Below, in pieces: positions 16,337 through 24,447 of a DNA stretch of 64,000 bases; position 1 is the stretch's first letter, and every line of letters starts with the position of its first letter. This stretch comes from Rhodothermales bacterium (GTDB lineage: Bacteria > Bacteroidota > Rhodothermia > Rhodothermales > JANQRZ01): assembly GCA_028284265.1 (NCBI GenBank), contig JANQRZ010000019.1:310001-374000 (forward strand), written 5' to 3'. Made by a program: the position numbers and the translations under genes. Below the pieces are notes generated by a model. It was not told the origin of the DNA, made no database searches, and saw nothing but the letters and a program-made list of their open reading frames with translations.

Positions 16337-18337
16337 CTAGCCTACTGGCTCCGGTGTGCGGAAGAGGTCGGCGCAGGCGGCGAACTGGGTGGCGGCCCCG
16401 ACGAGCACGAGGCGGTCCCCGGCTTCGACGCGGAAGTCACCCGCTGGGCTTGCGATGGTCTGACCGCCGCGCCGGACAGCGAGCACCGTCAGTTGATGAT
16501 CGCGGCGGAGCGCAAGGTCGCCGAGGGTTGCGCCCGCAGCAGGTGCGCCCTCACGCACAGCGACAGCCCGGGTGTGGAGGCCGTCTTCGTCGAGGCCTTG
16601 CAGCACCATGAGGTGGGCCTCTTGGATACTTCCGCGCAGCACCTCATAGTCGCCCGAGCGGACGAGCGAGACTTGGCGCTGGACCTCGTCGGGCGGGATG
16701 AGGTATGCGCCGAGCACCTGGCTGAAGAGTCGCACCGCCGTCTCCAACTCTTCCGGCACGACTACGTCGGCCCCGGCCTCGTGGAGGGGCTCTACGTCGG
16801 CGATAAAGCGGGAGCGAGCGATGACCTGAAGCGTCGGGTTGTGGTAGCGGGCGAGGCGGACGGCCCGTTCTGTCGCTGTCCGGTCGTTGATCGCCACGAC
16901 GCAGACCTTCGCCCGCTCGACGCCTGCGTGTTCGAGAATGTGGTGGCGTCCCACATCGCCGTAGAGCGCATGCATTCCGGCCTCGCGCGCCGCCTCCACG
17001 TTCTGCGGGTTGAGATCCACGATCACGAACGGGATACCGGTATTCTTCAGCACCCGCCCAAGCCGCTGCCCGGCCGGGCCATACCCGACGACGATCGTGT
17101 GGTCCTCCAACCCGACCGACTCCTGATGGGCCTCCGGCTCCGCTCCCGGCCAGCGCCGCCCGAACCGCTCGCCGAGCTTCGGCCCCGCTGCTAGCAACCA
17201 CGGCGTCGCCAGCATCAGCACGACCGTTGCCGCGACGAAGGTCTGTTCCCCGGCCGCGCCGAGGCCCATCGGCGTCAACCCGAAGCGCTGCCCTTCGAGC
17301 ACCAGCACGAACGAGAACTCGCCGACCTGCGCGAGCGCAAGCGCCACCGCTGTCGCCGTCCGCATCGGCCAGCGGAGCGCAAGGATTGCTACCCCCACGA
17401 GCACCGCCTTGATGACGAATACGCCGACGACCGCCGCGAGGACGAGCGGGATGTTCGATACCACGAACCCGACGTTGAGCAGCATCCCGATGGAGACGAA
17501 GAACACGGCGTTGAAGACCGTCTTGAGTGGTAGGATGTCCGCCACAGCCGCCTCGGCATAGCGACTCTCCGACACGACGAGGCCCGCGAGAAACGCGCCG
17601 AGGGCGAGGCTCACCCCCGCAAGGCTCGTCAGCCACGCCGTCCCGAAGCATACCGCGACGACAGCTAGGAGCAGCAGTTCGGTCCGCCGCGTCTTCGCCA
17701 GCCGGTCGAGCATCCACGGGATCACCCGCCGTGCCCCGACGAGTACAAACACGACGACCAGCACTGCCTTCCCGAGCGCCCACGCCACATCGAGCGGCGA
17801 GCCGCCGGTCCCCGCGAGGATTGGGACGAGGAGCACCATGACCACGACCGCGAGGTCTTGGAAAATGAGGACGGCGAGCGTGAGCCGCCCGGTGGGACTG
17901 TCCGTCTCGGCGCGCTCGGCCAGCAGCGCCAGCACGATGGCCGTAGACGAAAGCGCGACGAGCATGCCGGTGAAAATGGCCTCGCCCACCCCGATACCAA
18001 ACGCGAGCAGCAACCCCGCCACAAGCGCAATCGTCCCGAGCGTCTGTATGCCGCCGCCGACAAAGATGGCCCGACCGATTCGAGCCAGCTTCTCCAGTGA
18101 GAACTCGACACCGATCGTGAACAGCAGCAGGATGACCCCTACCTCGGCGGCCTGCCGGACAAAGTCACCATCGTCCACCAGCCCAAGTGCCCCCGGCCCG
18201 ACGATCACGCCCGCCAGCAGAAACCCGACAATCGGAACGATGCGGATGCGGTAGCACAGGTATGCGATCCCCACGCTCGCCACCAGAAGAACAGCGACTT
18301 CTTGCAGGAACGGCAGCGCGACAGCGAGAGGCAGCAT
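16337..18337 (-). CDS. CPA2-type monovalent cation/H+ antiporter with RCK domains (KefB/KefC-like)
   Basis: 666 aa from the ATG at 18337, which has GAGGTG upstream; an alternative ATG at 18367 would overlap the preceding gene. About 12 membrane segments span residues 1-380 (Na_H_Exchanger fold). An RCK_N nucleotide-binding domain starts near 405 (HTIVVGYGPAGQRLG...VIVDLN, GxGxxG plus acidic residue), then an RCK_C domain near 570-660. Such proteins exchange K+ or Na+ for H+ under NAD(H) or nucleotide control. It is 13 bases downstream of sbtB and on the same strand as sbtA, so the three form an operon; coupling of bicarbonate import to Na+/H+ recycling is the natural inference. Confidence 0.9.
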   Translation of the reverse strand: MLPLAVALPFLQEVAVLLVASVGIAYLCYRIRIVPIVGFLLAGVIVGPGALGLVDDGDFVRQAAEVGVILLLFTIGVEFSLEKLARIGRAIFVGGGIQTLGTIALVAGLLLAFGIGVGEAIFTGMLVALSSTAIVLALLAERAETDSPTGRLTLAVLIFQDLAVVVMVLLVPILAGTGGSPLDVAWALGKAVLVVVFVLVGARRVIPWMLDRLAKTRRTELLLLAVVAVCFGTAWLTSLAGVSLALGAFLAGLVVSESRYAEAAVADILPLKTVFNAVFFVSIGMLLNVGFVVSNIPLVLAAVVGVFVIKAVLVGVAILALRWPMRTATAVALALAQVGEFSFVLVLEGQRFGLTPMGLGAAGEQTFVAATVVLMLATPWLLAAGPKLGERFGRRWPGAEPEAHQESVGLEDHTIVVGYGPAGQRLGRVLKNTGIPFVIVDLNPQNVEAAREAGMHALYGDVGRHHILEHAGVERAKVCVVAINDRTATERAVRLARYHNPTLQVIARSRFIADVEPLHEAGADVVVPEELETAVRLFSQVLGAYLIPPDEVQRQVSLVRSGDYEVLRGSIQEAHLMVLQGLDEDGLHTRAVAVREGAPAAGATLGDLALRRDHQLTVLAVRRGGQTIASPAGDFRVEAGDRLVLVGAATQFAACADLFRTPEPVG

Positions 18338-18350
18338 GAGAACAGACACC

Positions 18351-18653
18351 TCAGACGTACTTATCACCGCGCACTACATCGGCGTCCTGGACGTAGACGA
18401 TCACGGCGTAGTGCTCGAAATAGCGCTCGGCGATGTGCGCCACGAGCCGGTCCGCCACCTCGGGGCTGACGAGGGTTTCGATTCGTGTGTCCGGCCCCTC
18501 CCACTCGCTCGCCCGGACGCCGCGCGAGCCTTTGCCCGTCGCCTGCGTCAGCGTGTACCCCTTCGCGCCGAGTTCGTCGAGCGTGCGCGTCAGGCGGTCT
18601 TCCAAGATGCGCTCGGTGACGATGGTGACGAGCTTGAGCGTGATGGTATGCAT
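18351..18653 (-). CDS. SbtB-like PII-family regulator of the bicarbonate transporter
   Basis: 100 aa. The PII-like ferredoxin fold is visible: first strand MHTITLKLVTIVTERI, helix LEDRLTRTLDELGAKGY, a loop with TLTQATGKGSRGVRA in the T-loop position, then ETLVSPEVADRLVAHIAERYF and the final strand YAVIVYVQDADVVRG. SbtB proteins bind cAMP, AMP or ADP as trimers and gate SbtA. The C-terminal CGPxGC redox loop of many cyanobacterial SbtB proteins is absent. It begins 12 bases after sbtA ends and is followed 13 bases later by the antiporter. The neighbourhood fixes the identification. Confidence 0.88.
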   Translation of the reverse strand: MHTITLKLVTIVTERILEDRLTRTLDELGAKGYTLTQATGKGSRGVRASEWEGPDTRIETLVSPEVADRLVAHIAERYFEHYAVIVYVQDADVVRGDKYV

Positions 18654-18665
18654 GACGAAACGGGG

Positions 18666-19631
18666 CTAGACGACGAGCCACTCGGCGAAGGTGTAGTAGA
18701 GCGGGATGCCGAGCGTGACGTTGAAGGGGAAGGTGATACCGAGCGACGCCGTCAGGTAGAACGTCGGGTTCGCCTCGGGGAGCGCGATGCGGACGGCAGC
18801 GGGCGCAGCGATGTACGACGCGCTCGACACCATCGCGCCGAGCACCGCCGCTCCGGCTACGGACAGTCCGACGAGGCCGCCTGTCCACACCGCGAGTAGG
18901 CCGTGGAGAATCGGGATGATGATACCGAAGCCGATGAGGAAGAGGCCGACTTCGCGGAGATCTTTCAGCCGCCGTGCCGCGACGATCCCCATCTCCAAGA
19001 GGAAGAGCGCGAGCGCCCCCTGAAATCCATTGACGAAGAACGGCTTGACCGGCTCGAACCCGGACGGCCCGACGGCCCAACCGATGAGCAGGCCGCCGAC
19101 GAGCAGGATCACGCTCCGGCCTGCAAGCACTTCGTGGAGGGCGTCCTGCCACGACCCGGCCCGTTTGTCGCGCACGAACGCAATCATCAGCGCAAGGACG
19201 ATGGCCGGTACTTCGAGGATGGCGACGAGCGCGGGCATGAACCCCTCTGGTGCCCGCCCCGTCATGCTCCCGAACGTGATGGCGACGATGAAGGTCACGG
19301 CCGAGACCGAGCCGTAGTGCGCGGCAATCGCTGAGGCGTTGACCCGGTCGAACCGCCCGAGGCGACGCAGCACATTGTAGGCGATGACCGGCGTGAGCAA
19401 CCCGAGGCCGAGCGTGAGCAGCGCCGGCCCGACGAACTCGCCGAGCGGCGTCTGGTTTAGCTCGACCCCACCCTTCAATCCGATGGCAAGGAGGAGGTAA
19501 ATCGACAGCGCGTTGTAGATGCTGTCGGGCAGCCGGAGGTCGCTACGGACGAGCGAGGCGATGACGCCGAGCACGAACGCGAGGATGATGGGCGAGAGAA
19601 GGTTCGCGGCGAGCGTATCGAGGTTCTCCAT
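18666..19631 (-). CDS. sbtA: SbtA-family sodium-dependent bicarbonate transporter
   Basis: 321 aa from the ATG at 19631 (MENLDTLAAN). About ten membrane helices in two inverted halves. Family blocks are clear: LPDSIYNALSIYLLLAIGLK in the first half, AHYGSVSAVTFIVA, and the strongly conserved SASYIAAPAAVRIALPEANP followed by LGITFPFN near the C-terminus, which line the Na+ and HCO3- sites in SbtA structures. The protein would import HCO3- with Na+ across the inner membrane. It heads an operon with sbtB and a cation/H+ antiporter. A TATCTTCT -7-like element lies 24 bases upstream. Confidence 0.93.
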   Translation of the reverse strand: MENLDTLAANLLSPIILAFVLGVIASLVRSDLRLPDSIYNALSIYLLLAIGLKGGVELNQTPLGEFVGPALLTLGLGLLTPVIAYNVLRRLGRFDRVNASAIAAHYGSVSAVTFIVAITFGSMTGRAPEGFMPALVAILEVPAIVLALMIAFVRDKRAGSWQDALHEVLAGRSVILLVGGLLIGWAVGPSGFEPVKPFFVNGFQGALALFLLEMGIVAARRLKDLREVGLFLIGFGIIIPILHGLLAVWTGGLVGLSVAGAAVLGAMVSSASYIAAPAAVRIALPEANPTFYLTASLGITFPFNVTLGIPLYYTFAEWLVV

Positions 19632-19654
19632 CGGGCAACGTTGGGTGAGACCCA

Positions 19655-19662
19655 AGAAGATA
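19655..19662 (-). promoter_or_regulatory. Candidate -7 element (TATCTTCT) for the sbtA-sbtB-antiporter operon
   Basis: TATCTTCT on the minus strand, at the same distance from the start codon as the element before ileS. It lies downstream of the hairpin at 19688-19726. Confidence 0.4.
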
Positions 19663-19687
19663 GACCGGGTGCGCCAAAACTACGCGA

Positions 19688-19726
19688 GGCGGACCAGCCC
19701 GAGCTATCCGCCCATGCCGGTCCGCC
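19688..19726 (-). terminator. Hairpin after the isocitrate dehydrogenase gene
   Basis: GGCGGACC (19688-19695) and GGTCCGCC (19719-19726), an 8-bp perfect stem with a 23-base loop, 22 bases after the stop on the minus strand. No strong T run, so factor-independent termination is uncertain. Confidence 0.45.
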
Positions 19727-19747
19727 CCGATGTCCTCCGTCGGAACC

Positions 19748-21262
19748 TTACTCTCCTTGAGCGAGCGAGTAGCCCCGTTCACCGTTGAACGTGTAGAGGT
19801 TCTCCGTCTTGATCACGTCGAACCCTGCCTCTGCCAAGCGTCCGAGCAAGTCCACGATCTGCCCAGCCTGTACCGAGTCGTCAGTGGCAACAAAGCGACA
19901 GCGCCAGTGGTCGGTCCAAAACGTTTCCGGGAGACCGTCGGGGAAGACCTTCACGCCCCGGTTCGTGATCAGCTTGAGGCGTAGCCCGTTGCCATCCTGC
20001 TCTTTGAGTGCATTACCCAGCGCGTCCGGCTGACGGTTGCTCTGGTTCCAGTCGAGGAAGACATCCACACCGACGAGCGTCTTCTCGACAGTCGGGGTTC
20101 TGTGGACCCCCACCGTGACGTCGGCATCGGTGTAGTGAGCCGCGGGCAGCGTGGCCGGTGCTTCTCCCAAACGCTCGATGACGGCATCGGCAAACTCGGC
20201 TGTCGAGACCCGCCGGGTGCTATTCTCGCCGTAGACATCGCCCGTGTGGAGACCATCCTCCAGCGTCTTCAGCCAAGCGTTCTCCACCTTCTCGGCAATC
20301 CGATCGAGGTTGAGGTGGTCGAGCATCATGATCGCCCCGCGCAGCAGCCCCGACGGGTTAGCAATGCCTTGGCCTGCGATATCGGGGGCAGACCCGTGAA
20401 CAGCCTCGAACATCGCCACCCGCTCCCCGATGTTAGCCGAGCCAGCCAGTCCGACCGAGCCGGACGCCTCGGCAGCGATGTCGGAGATAATGTCGCCGTA
20501 GAGGTTGGGTGCCACGACAACGTCGAAATCGGCAGGCCGGGCACCGATGAGCGCCGAGCCGATGTCGATGATCCGGTGCTCTGCCTCAATGTCGGGATAC
20601 TCCGCCGCGATCTCTTTAAAGACGCGGTGGAACAGACCGTCGGTGAGCTTCATGATGTTGTCCTTCGTCATGCACGTCACGCGCGAGCGGTCGTGCGTGC
20701 GGGCATACTCGAAGGCATAACGGACGATAGCCTCGGAGCCGGGGCGTGTGATGAGCTTGAGCGTCTGATAGACCTCGGTGGTCTGTCGGTGCTCGATCCC
20801 GGCGTAGGTGTCCTCCTCGTTCTCTCGGATGATGACCAAGTCAATGTTCGGGTGGGGCGAGTTCACGTAGGGCGCGAAGCTCTTGACCGGCCGGACGTTG
20901 GCGAACATCCCGAGCGACTTGCGAAGCGTCACGTTGAGGCTCTTGTACCCCCCGCCCTGCGGTGTCGTGATGGGCGCTTTGAGGAGAATCTTATTCTTGC
21001 GGATCGTGTCCCACGCCTCGGGCGCGATGCCGGACGTGTGGCCCGACTTGTACACCGCCTCCCCGACCTCAATCGTGTCATAGTGCAGCGGAGCACCGGC
21101 AGCGTCGAGAATGCGGAGCGTCGCCTCCATGATCTCAGGGCCGATGCCATCCCCGTGGGCGACCACGACCGGAATCGTCTCGGTCGGGTGCGTGTCGCTG
21201 TGTTGAGCCGACGCAACGTGGCTCGGTGATGCGGTGGGGCTGTCTTGAAGGTCTACGGACAT
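19748..21262 (-). CDS. Isocitrate dehydrogenase, long Thermus/Rickettsia-like type, probably NAD-dependent
   Basis: 504 aa. TCA-cycle oxidative decarboxylation of isocitrate to 2-oxoglutarate. The catalytic domain (residues about 30-350) has HGDGIGPEIM, KSLNVTLRKSLGMFANVRP (substrate Ser/Arg loop), ENEEDTYAGIEH and NLYGDIISD (Mg2+ Asp). A C-terminal domain of about 130 residues (VGVDVFLDW...GLRLKLITNRG...) is characteristic of the long type II subfamily. In HGSAPDIAGQGIANP the cofactor positions are D294, I295 and A301, matching NAD enzymes rather than the Lys-Tyr-Val of NADP enzymes. The first 28 residues are a polar extension of uncertain reality. It is followed by the sbtA operon. Confidence 0.93.
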   Translation of the reverse strand: MSVDLQDSPTASPSHVASAQHSDTHPTETIPVVVAHGDGIGPEIMEATLRILDAAGAPLHYDTIEVGEAVYKSGHTSGIAPEAWDTIRKNKILLKAPITTPQGGGYKSLNVTLRKSLGMFANVRPVKSFAPYVNSPHPNIDLVIIRENEEDTYAGIEHRQTTEVYQTLKLITRPGSEAIVRYAFEYARTHDRSRVTCMTKDNIMKLTDGLFHRVFKEIAAEYPDIEAEHRIIDIGSALIGARPADFDVVVAPNLYGDIISDIAAEASGSVGLAGSANIGERVAMFEAVHGSAPDIAGQGIANPSGLLRGAIMMLDHLNLDRIAEKVENAWLKTLEDGLHTGDVYGENSTRRVSTAEFADAVIERLGEAPATLPAAHYTDADVTVGVHRTPTVEKTLVGVDVFLDWNQSNRQPDALGNALKEQDGNGLRLKLITNRGVKVFPDGLPETFWTDHWRCRFVATDDSVQAGQIVDLLGRLAEAGFDVIKTENLYTFNGERGYSLAQGE

Positions 21263-21349
21263 GGTAAGACTTGGAGGTTAGAGAGAAAGGATAGAACGGC
21301 AGAGACGGGATACTGATCCGCGATGCGAAGGCGGGTAGGTCGGCTCGGC

Positions 21350-22435
21350 TTAAAAGATGATTTGGCCCTGAAGCTTGACGAGGTGCCCGATGTCACCCTC
21401 CGCATTGCGGCGAACGATGTAATCCAGCGTCACGCGGAGATCCCGGTAGTCCCGGCCCAGCGCAGCACTCGGGCTGTAGCTCACGCCGACCGTCCCGAAT
21501 ACATCAGGCTCCGCGTCGACGTCCTCCCACAGCCCCTCAGCCCGCACAAACGCCTCCCCGTGTTCGAGCATGCGAACGGCCCCGAACAGACCGGCTCCTG
21601 CTAGCTGCTGGCGGAACCCATCGACAGCTTCATACTGCGTCCCGACGGCTTCGAGCTTGAGGCGGACCGGCTGGCTTCCCGGACGCTCGCCCCAGTACAG
21701 GTGTGCCCCGGCGCTTACATAGCTGCGCTCCACGTCGTCCAAGACGGTTTGTTCATTCCCGCGCGTGTTGACGCTTGCAAAGCCACCATAAGACAGACCG
21801 CTTGGCCCACCCCGGTGGACGGCTGCACTGAGCGCGAGGTCTGTCACATCGGCTCCGCGGGTGACCGATGGACTCGACCCGCTTTCGCGGAAGTTGTCCG
21901 TGTCGCGGGAGAACCCACCCGTTCCGTTGTGGAGGGTTACTTGGACCTCGGTCTCGCCGAGTTCGGCAGTGAGGTCAAGCGAGATATCGCGACCCGATGA
22001 GCCGAGCGTGCCGCGCGCCCATCGCTCGGCGAGGGGTGCCCGGTCGACGGCATCGATTCGGGAATACGAGGTCGGGACGAAACCGCGAGCCTGAGCCGGC
22101 GGGAGCCGCCCCGCCCGCAGTTGGACGTTCTCACTGAGATCGTAGAACGCGAACAGGTCCACACTCCGTAGGTCCCCCGGTGTCGTATCGACGTCGTACT
22201 CCATCCCCACCTTGTCTAGGAGCGTGAGGCGGAACTGGAGTCGGGCGCGCCGTAGACCAAGCCCGACGCGTTCGGTGTCATCCGCCTCTTCGATCCCCAG
22301 TCCCGCACGAGGCTGAATGCCACCCGTCAGTTTAAGGGTGGCATCCTCGGCGAGGTTTACGACTGGCTGTGCGCTAACGGGCACTGCCAGTGCGACGAGG
22401 AGTGGTAGGATAAAAAGGCGAAGCGGATGCGACAT
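21350..22435 (-). CDS. Outer-membrane porin, OprO/OprP-like (paralog 1)
   Basis: 361 aa from the ATG at 22435. Signal peptide MSHPLRLFILPLLVALAVPVSAQ. The rest is a repeating amphipathic beta pattern ending in an aromatic (...LQGQIIF), the C-terminal signature of BAM substrates. Blocks such as LGLRRARLQFR, MEYDVDTTPGDLRSVDLFAFYDL, LRAGRLPPAQ and YSRIDAVDRAPL are typical of phosphate-selective porin O/P proteins, in which the channel is anion-selective. Paralog 2 lies immediately upstream in the same orientation with a 50-base spacer. Whether it passes phosphate, bicarbonate or other anions cannot be told from sequence. Confidence 0.82.
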   Translation of the reverse strand: MSHPLRLFILPLLVALAVPVSAQPVVNLAEDATLKLTGGIQPRAGLGIEEADDTERVGLGLRRARLQFRLTLLDKVGMEYDVDTTPGDLRSVDLFAFYDLSENVQLRAGRLPPAQARGFVPTSYSRIDAVDRAPLAERWARGTLGSSGRDISLDLTAELGETEVQVTLHNGTGGFSRDTDNFRESGSSPSVTRGADVTDLALSAAVHRGGPSGLSYGGFASVNTRGNEQTVLDDVERSYVSAGAHLYWGERPGSQPVRLKLEAVGTQYEAVDGFRQQLAGAGLFGAVRMLEHGEAFVRAEGLWEDVDAEPDVFGTVGVSYSPSAALGRDYRDLRVTLDYIVRRNAEGDIGHLVKLQGQIIF

Positions 22436-22485
22436 AGAAGCGGGCGAGAAAGAGAGCAAGACTGACCACTGGCTAGCCAGATGAG

Positions 22486-23583
22486 CTAGAATGCGAGTTG
22501 CCCTTGGAGGACAACGAGGTGAGCCTGATCGAGAACATCGCTCGCACGAAAGTGGTACGCCAGCGTCAGCCGGGCGCGGTGGTAGGGAGCACCTCGGGCA
22601 GCACTTGGACTGTAGCTCAAACCCGCTGTGAGGAAGTCGTCCCCGGCTCGGTCTACATCGTTCCAGTATCGCTCGGCACGGGCGAATGCTTCGCCGTGCC
22701 CAAACACGCGGACGGCCCCGAACGCGGAGAGGCCCGCCTGATCTTGTGCGCCATCCCCGTCATCGTCATAGCGAAGCACAATAGCGTCCAGCTTGAGCCG
22801 AACAGGCTGGCTGCCGGGCGAGGCTCCCCAATAGACATGAGCGCCGCCACTCGTGTAATCCCGACCGCCCTCGCCACGATCCGTTCGGTCAGGGTTAGCT
22901 CCATTGTAGCCGCCGTACAGGCCTACCTCAACGCCCCTGCCTGGCTCATAGATCACGACCGAGGAGACCGCTAGCCCCGGTGTCTCAGCGCCATTGACCA
23001 CATCAGGCCCAGAGATGCCCTCGCGGAAGTTGTTCGTCCCGCGCTGGAACGTGCCGAACCCGTTGTGGACCGCCAGCGATAGCGTCGTTCGCCCCCCCCT
23101 GTACGTCACGTCGGCACCGAGGTCACGACCGTCACCGCCGAGCGTGCCCGCGAGCCACCGCTCGTCGATGGCCGCTCGATCAACAGCGTCGATGAGGAAG
23201 TAGGGCGTGAGTATGCCGCCTGCAGGCTGCGCGACGGGGAAGTACCCCACGCGCGCTTGGACTCGACTGGTCAGGTTAGCGAACGCGAACAAGTCCACGC
23301 TCTCGATCATCCCCGACCCGCCCTCGACATCGTACTCCACGCCGCCGAGGTCGCGGTACAGCACGCGGGCCTGAATCCGGGCGCGGCGGAGACCAAACCC
23401 GTAACGGGTCTCGTCCATCGCGTTCTGCTCGACGCCCACGCTCGCGCGTGGCTGGACACCCCCGGCAATGTCGAGGCGGAGGTCGTCACCGAGCGCAAGT
23501 TGGGCGCTCGCAAAAGGCGTAGTAAACAGAAAGGCAGATACAGTAAATAGAAGAGAGAGGCAGCGAGCGATAGAGAGAGGCAT
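22486..23583 (-). CDS. Outer-membrane porin, OprO/OprP-like (paralog 2)
   Basis: 365 aa from the ATG at 23583 (MPLSIARCLSLLF). An ATG at 23598 is in frame but directly abuts a strong hairpin (23600-23637), so the inner start is preferred. Signal peptide cleaved after FASA. Same block order as paralog 1: LGLRRARIQAR-like FGLRRARIQAR, VEYDVEGGSG, IDAVDRAAIDERW, LAVHNGFG, AHVYWGASPGSQPVRLKLDA, and a terminal aromatic (LQGQLAF). The two clearly arose by tandem duplication. It follows the carbonic-anhydrase-like gene on the same strand, which suggests a joint role in anion or inorganic carbon entry. Confidence 0.82.
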   Translation of the reverse strand: MPLSIARCLSLLFTVSAFLFTTPFASAQLALGDDLRLDIAGGVQPRASVGVEQNAMDETRYGFGLRRARIQARVLYRDLGGVEYDVEGGSGMIESVDLFAFANLTSRVQARVGYFPVAQPAGGILTPYFLIDAVDRAAIDERWLAGTLGGDGRDLGADVTYRGGRTTLSLAVHNGFGTFQRGTNNFREGISGPDVVNGAETPGLAVSSVVIYEPGRGVEVGLYGGYNGANPDRTDRGEGGRDYTSGGAHVYWGASPGSQPVRLKLDAIVLRYDDDGDGAQDQAGLSAFGAVRVFGHGEAFARAERYWNDVDRAGDDFLTAGLSYSPSAARGAPYHRARLTLAYHFRASDVLDQAHLVVLQGQLAF

Positions 23584-23599
23584 AGAGAGATGAATCATT

Positions 23600-23637
23600 G
23601 CGGCGGCCCGGAGCACATTTGTGCTCTAGGCCGCCGC
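23600..23637 (-). repeat. Strong two-part hairpin between the iota-CA-like gene and porin 2
   Basis: Outer stem GCGGCGGCC (23600-23608) with GGCCGCCGC (23629-23637); inner stem GAGCACA (23611-23617) with TGTGCTC (23620-23626) around a TT loop, joined by 2-base bulges. No T run follows; it is either a terminator or an mRNA processing/attenuation element in the 5' leader of porin 2. Confidence 0.7.
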
Positions 23638-23707
23638 GAGCACAGAGCTGGCGGAGGGAAGCATCCGGTCAGCCTATCGCATGCCAAGCTCCCCTACCTT
23701 CGCTCTA

Positions 23708-24250
23708 TCAATTCGCGCTGAAGGGGAGCGAGCTGTGGTGGAGCACGATCTGCAGGTCGCCGTTTCGGTCCTTGACATACCCGAAGGAATACTCAACTTT
23801 CGTCTCGTTGCCATCGGTGCCGGTGAAGAAGTAGTTACCCATGGCCATAGCCATGTCACCGTCTTCGGAGATGACGGTGCCCTCGTTCGCCCAACGCACG
23901 TTGGTGTAGGGAGCGATGGCGAAGCCGCCGTCCTCGGTGCCTTCCGTCCCGACGAAGTAGCTCAGCGCCCCGGCGAAGTCCTCGCGGAACTGGTCCTCGG
24001 CGGCGAGGGTCGGCTTGAAGAGGATCGTCTGGTTGGCTCCGTAGGCATAATGCTGCAGGATGTGCTCCATGGCACGGGCGTGGTAGTCACCGCCGTTGGA
24101 ATAGACCTGGCCGATGGCGACGATGCCTTCGCCCCAAGCCTGCTGAGCAGCTTCGACTTCAGCCATGGTGATCGGGCCGTGCATTTCTTGGGCCACGGTG
24201 GGCGCAGCGAAGAGAAATGCAGCGAGCGCGAGAGCAAGAAAGTGTCTCAT
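23708..24250 (-). CDS. Periplasmic iota-type carbonic anhydrase-like protein (NTF2/CaMKII-AD fold)
   Basis: 180 aa from the ATG at 24250. Signal peptide MRHFLALALAAFLFAAPTVAQ. The mature part is one NTF2-like domain: a helical stretch VEAAQQAWGEGIVAIG...HARAMEHILQHYAYG, then TILFKPTLAAEDQFR, ALSYFVG, the strands NVRWANEGTVIS, AMGNYFFTG, KVEYSFGYVKDRNG and finally IVLHHSSLPF. The HHSSLP ending and the FKPT and VEYSF blocks resemble the COG4337 family, in which cyanobacterial and diatom members are metal-free iota carbonic anhydrases; relatives are often mislabelled as phosphoribosyl-AMP cyclohydrolase or SnoaL-like. Likely interconverts CO2 and HCO3- in the periplasm. Neighbours (porins, NhaA, SbtA/SbtB nearby) support this; activity is inference. 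Confidence 0.68.
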   Translation of the reverse strand: MRHFLALALAAFLFAAPTVAQEMHGPITMAEVEAAQQAWGEGIVAIGQVYSNGGDYHARAMEHILQHYAYGANQTILFKPTLAAEDQFREDFAGALSYFVGTEGTEDGGFAIAPYTNVRWANEGTVISEDGDMAMAMGNYFFTGTDGNETKVEYSFGYVKDRNGDLQIVLHHSSLPFSAN

Positions 24251-24447
24251 GATAGTACGTGTGGATTTGGGTGTAGGAGGTGTAGAAAGGCGTGGGCAAC
24301 TAACCCACATGGGGCCTCGCCGAGAGTCTCCTGCTAGCAGGGTGCCTCCCTTCAAGCGGCAAGGAAAGGAGAAACATCAAAAGGGTGAGGGTGAAATGAA
24401 GATGTTACATGGCATTGAGAGGGTTTGAGTTGAGAGGGGGTATGGAT

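Noticed and set aside
20102-21229. 375-codon plus-strand frame opposite isocitrate dehydrogenase
   Set aside because: Shadow frame; the dehydrogenase is complete on the other strand.
22469-22480. 12-base palindrome CTGGCTAGCCAG between the porin genes
   Set aside because: Too short and without context to be called an operator or terminator.
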